Shown here: piece after piece, positions 5,646 to 6,807 of the stretch | Position numbering within the stretch: the first letter of the stretch is position 1 | How the letters are laid out: every line of letters starts with the position of its first letter | NCBI GenBank assembly: GCA_964385045.1 | Contig: CAYLNM010000197.1 | Location: 1 to 6,807, forward strand | Direction: 5' to 3' | From: CAYLNM01 sp964385045 | GTDB taxonomy: Bacteria; Planctomycetota; Phycisphaerae; Phycisphaerales; SM1A02 | DNA: 6,807 bases | The notes under the pieces: generated by a model | The model's database searches: none | The model's input: only the letters and a program-made list of their open reading frames with translations | Told to the model about the DNA's origin: nothing | Program-made: the position numbers and the translations under genes

Positions 5646-6197
5646 TCACCTCGCCCGCTCGTACCGGATCTCCATCACCTTCGCCTCGGCGCCGTCCTCC
5701 CCGACGAACCAGGTCCGCATCACGTGGCGGTCCTCGTCCTCGAGCACGATCTCGGACCGCTTGGCCGTCTCGCGGCGGGTCTCGGGGTCCACGAAGGTGC
5801 TGCGCATCGTCCACGTCCGCCCGTCGTCCTCGAGCCGGCCGTGCTCGAGGTCCATGCCGGTGCCGGCGTTGTCGATCCAGAACCCCTCCCACCGCTCGGC
5901 GGCCGCGTTCCACCCCCAGAAGCCGCGTCCCTCGAACGCCGGGAACGGTCCGTCCGTCTCGTCGCCCACGTAGGTGTGCCGCAGGAACCGGCCGCCGAGG
6001 TCCATCTCGTTCACCATCGTGCCGGTGGAGACGTACGGATCCGGCGCGGCCGGGTCCATCCACAGGCGCACCTCCGCCCGGAAGGTGCCGACGAAGGGGT
6101 GCAGCCGCTCGTGCTCGGCCGTCGGGCCGCCGGGAGCGCAGGTCTCGGCGTGCTCCGGGGCGTTCGCGGGGGCGGACGGGGGGGCGGGATCGGTCAT
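5646..6197 (-). CDS. DUF1579 domain-containing protein of unknown function
   Basis: This 183-residue protein has the DUF1579 pattern: LHPFVGTF (32-39), an aromatic strand RLWMDP (44-49), STGTMVNEMDLGGRFLRHTY (57-76), EGRGFWGWNAAAERWEGFWIDNAGTG (89-114), then a long run of polar beta strands to the end. These proteins are beta-rich and probably soluble; no biochemical function is firmly established, so none is assigned. Residues 1-28 are Pro/Ala-rich and probably disordered. I see no signal peptide or membrane segment. The ATG at 6197 is chosen because GGAG sits 7 bases upstream and the open frame further upstream reads as Arg/Ala/Pro non-coding. It lies downstream of the anti-sigma-like gene on the same strand, but 220 bp and a strong hairpin separate them. 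It converges with the ATPase gene. Confidence 0.87.
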   Translation of the reverse strand: MTDPAPPSAPANAPEHAETCAPGGPTAEHERLHPFVGTFRAEVRLWMDPAAPDPYVSTGTMVNEMDLGGRFLRHTYVGDETDGPFPAFEGRGFWGWNAAAERWEGFWIDNAGTGMDLEHGRLEDDGRTWTMRSTFVDPETRRETAKRSEIVLEDEDRHVMRTWFVGEDGAEAKVMEIRYERAR

Positions 6198-6211
6198 GGC
6201 GTGACTCCGGA
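6198..6211 (-). promoter_or_regulatory. Shine-Dalgarno region of the DUF1579 gene
   Basis: On the minus strand TCCGGAGTCACGCC lies directly before the ATG at 6197, placing GGAG 7 bases away. This decides the start against the longer open frame reaching 6329. The string differs at one base from the one before lat. Confidence 0.7.
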
Positions 6212-6334
6212 TCGCACGTGGTCGGGCGGTGGCGAGGCTCGCCGGCGGCGGGGCTCGCGGCGGCAGGCTCGCGGCCGTCCGTCGCCGCACGGCCGCCGGG
6301 CCCGTCTCCCATGGTGCCGCGCCACGCACGACGA

Positions 6335-6360
6335 CGCACCCCCGGAGAACCGGAGGTGCG
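6335..6360 (-). terminator. Hairpin terminator after the anti-sigma-like gene
   Basis: CGCACCCCCGG (6335-6345) pairs with CCGGAGGTGCG (6350-6360) over 11 positions with one C-A mismatch and a 4-base loop, which reads TTCT on the minus strand. It lies 57 bases past the stop codon at 6418. No T tract follows, as at the other junctions here. It probably ends the anti-sigma transcript before the DUF1579 gene. Confidence 0.55.
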
Positions 6361-6417
6361 CCGTTCGGATGCCGGATGCAGCGTTCGTCCCCCCCTTCCC
6401 GGGGCGGCGGACTCGGG

Positions 6418-6807
6418 TCAGCCCGTGCCGCGCCCGCCGTTCCAGTCGAGGTCCGGCAGGGACGCCGGCGTGCGACGGGCCACGAGCAGCTCCTCCGACG
6501 GCTCGGGGCGATCGACGACGGTCCCGGTGGGCACGAAGGTGATGGACGCCCGCACCGGGACGTCGATCGCCTCGGTGGCCTGCAGGGCGGCGACGGTGTC
6601 GCGCTGGGGGTTCGTGACGTCGAAGGAGCAGACCGCCACCGGCGGGCCGTCCATGTCGTCGGCGTTCCAGACCCACACGCGGTAGTGGCCCTCGGCGGGA
6701 TCGTTGATCGCCAGATGGCAGACCCGGACGAAGCCCTCGGCTCGCTCCTCGCTCCAGACGAGGTCGCCGCTCAGCAGCCCGAGGTCGCGGGCCTCCCGCA
6801 CGCGGGG
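6418..6807 (-). CDS. Anti-sigma-K factor (RskA-like) C-terminal domain protein, 5' end beyond the window
   Basis: The frame is open to the right edge and gives the last 129 residues. The order GDLVWSEERAEGFVRVCHLAINDP, then YRVWVWNADD, then VCSFDVT, then a DVPVRASITF strand and a TVVDRPEPSEELLVARR end matches the RskA C-terminal fold. Planctomycete relatives typically read GDVVWS, QEGYM, NDP, YQLWIF, GGVFDV and VTVE.PGGVVVS. In that family the domain lies outside the cytoplasm and is tethered by one membrane helix to an N-terminal cytoplasmic part that holds an ECF sigma factor; both of those parts would be off-window. The GTG at 6801 can serve as a start only on paper, since the similarity appears to begin at the very edge. 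The C-terminus has a 15-residue extension rich in Gly, Pro and Asp. The match is by eye and the repeated residues are diverged (YRVWV for YQLWI), so certainty is moderate. Confidence 0.68.
   Translation of the reverse strand, partial: PRVREARDLGLLSGDLVWSEERAEGFVRVCHLAINDPAEGHYRVWVWNADDMDGPPVAVCSFDVTNPQRDTVAALQATEAIDVPVRASITFVPTGTVVDRPEPSEELLVARRTPASLPDLDWNGGRGTG

Noticed and set aside
3349..5973. Plus-strand open frame of 874 codons over the ATPase gene
   Set aside because: It is a frame-shifted shadow of the ATPase with Arg/Pro/Gly composition; the real frame carries Walker A, Asp box, His box and the four cysteines.
6198..6329. 44-residue upstream extension of the DUF1579 protein
   Set aside because: The added residues are Arg/Ala/Pro-rich without a signal peptide, and the ATG at 6197 has an ideal GGAG at 7 bases.
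1..6807. CRISPR arrays, tRNA or rRNA genes, insertion sequences, attachment sites
   Set aside because: I looked for regular direct repeats with spacers, tRNA T-loop strings, transposase motifs and terminal inverted repeats, and found none. The window reads as ordinary chromosomal gene order.

Overview
The window is very G+C-rich (about 70% by eye) and carries four complete protein genes plus the 3' part of a fifth. The gene families point to the Planctomycetota, most likely a high-GC Phycisphaerae-type lineage. The clues are a POT transporter of the form common in that phylum, a GspE/PilB ATPase with an LRHDPD Walker B region, and an RskA-like anti-sigma C-terminal domain. This placement is inferred from protein style, because no rRNA or other marker gene is present.

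Layout, left to right. Positions 1-190 hold no gene but contain a G-quadruplex-type tract and hairpins downstream of the first gene. A POT/PTR2 peptide:H+ symporter runs on the minus strand (1786 to 191). The gap 1787-2027 holds an operator-like dyad with a -10-like hexamer for the transporter, and two tandem GC hairpins that probably end the next gene's transcript. L-lysine 6-transaminase (lat) runs on the minus strand from a GTG at 3395 to 2028. A 524-bp divergent intergenic region (3396-3919) separates it from a GspE/PilB-type secretion or pilus assembly ATPase on the plus strand (3920-5584). This gene has no Shine-Dalgarno sequence and a -10-like box 8 bases before its ATG, as expected for a leaderless mRNA. 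A 61-bp convergent gap with overlapping hairpins leads to a DUF1579 protein on the minus strand (6197 to 5646). A 220-bp gap with a strong hairpin precedes the 3' end of an anti-sigma-K (RskA-like) gene, which runs off the right edge.

The genes look like separate transcription units, since every junction has a sizeable gap, a hairpin or a strand change. A modest metabolic link is possible: the POT carrier would import di- and tripeptides, and lat would start catabolism of the lysine released from them. The ATPase stands without gspF, pilin or secretin partners in view. The anti-sigma fragment predicts an ECF sigma factor gene just outside the right edge.

I found no clear undescribed multi-gene system. 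The most interesting signals are the leaderless start of the ATPase with an in-frame stop inside its -10 box, the altered c-di-GMP-type MshEN motifs in its N-terminus, the operator-like dyad before the transporter, a loop insertion in the transporter, and several canonical G-quadruplex motifs, one of them nested inside a 9-bp inverted repeat in the divergent promoter region.
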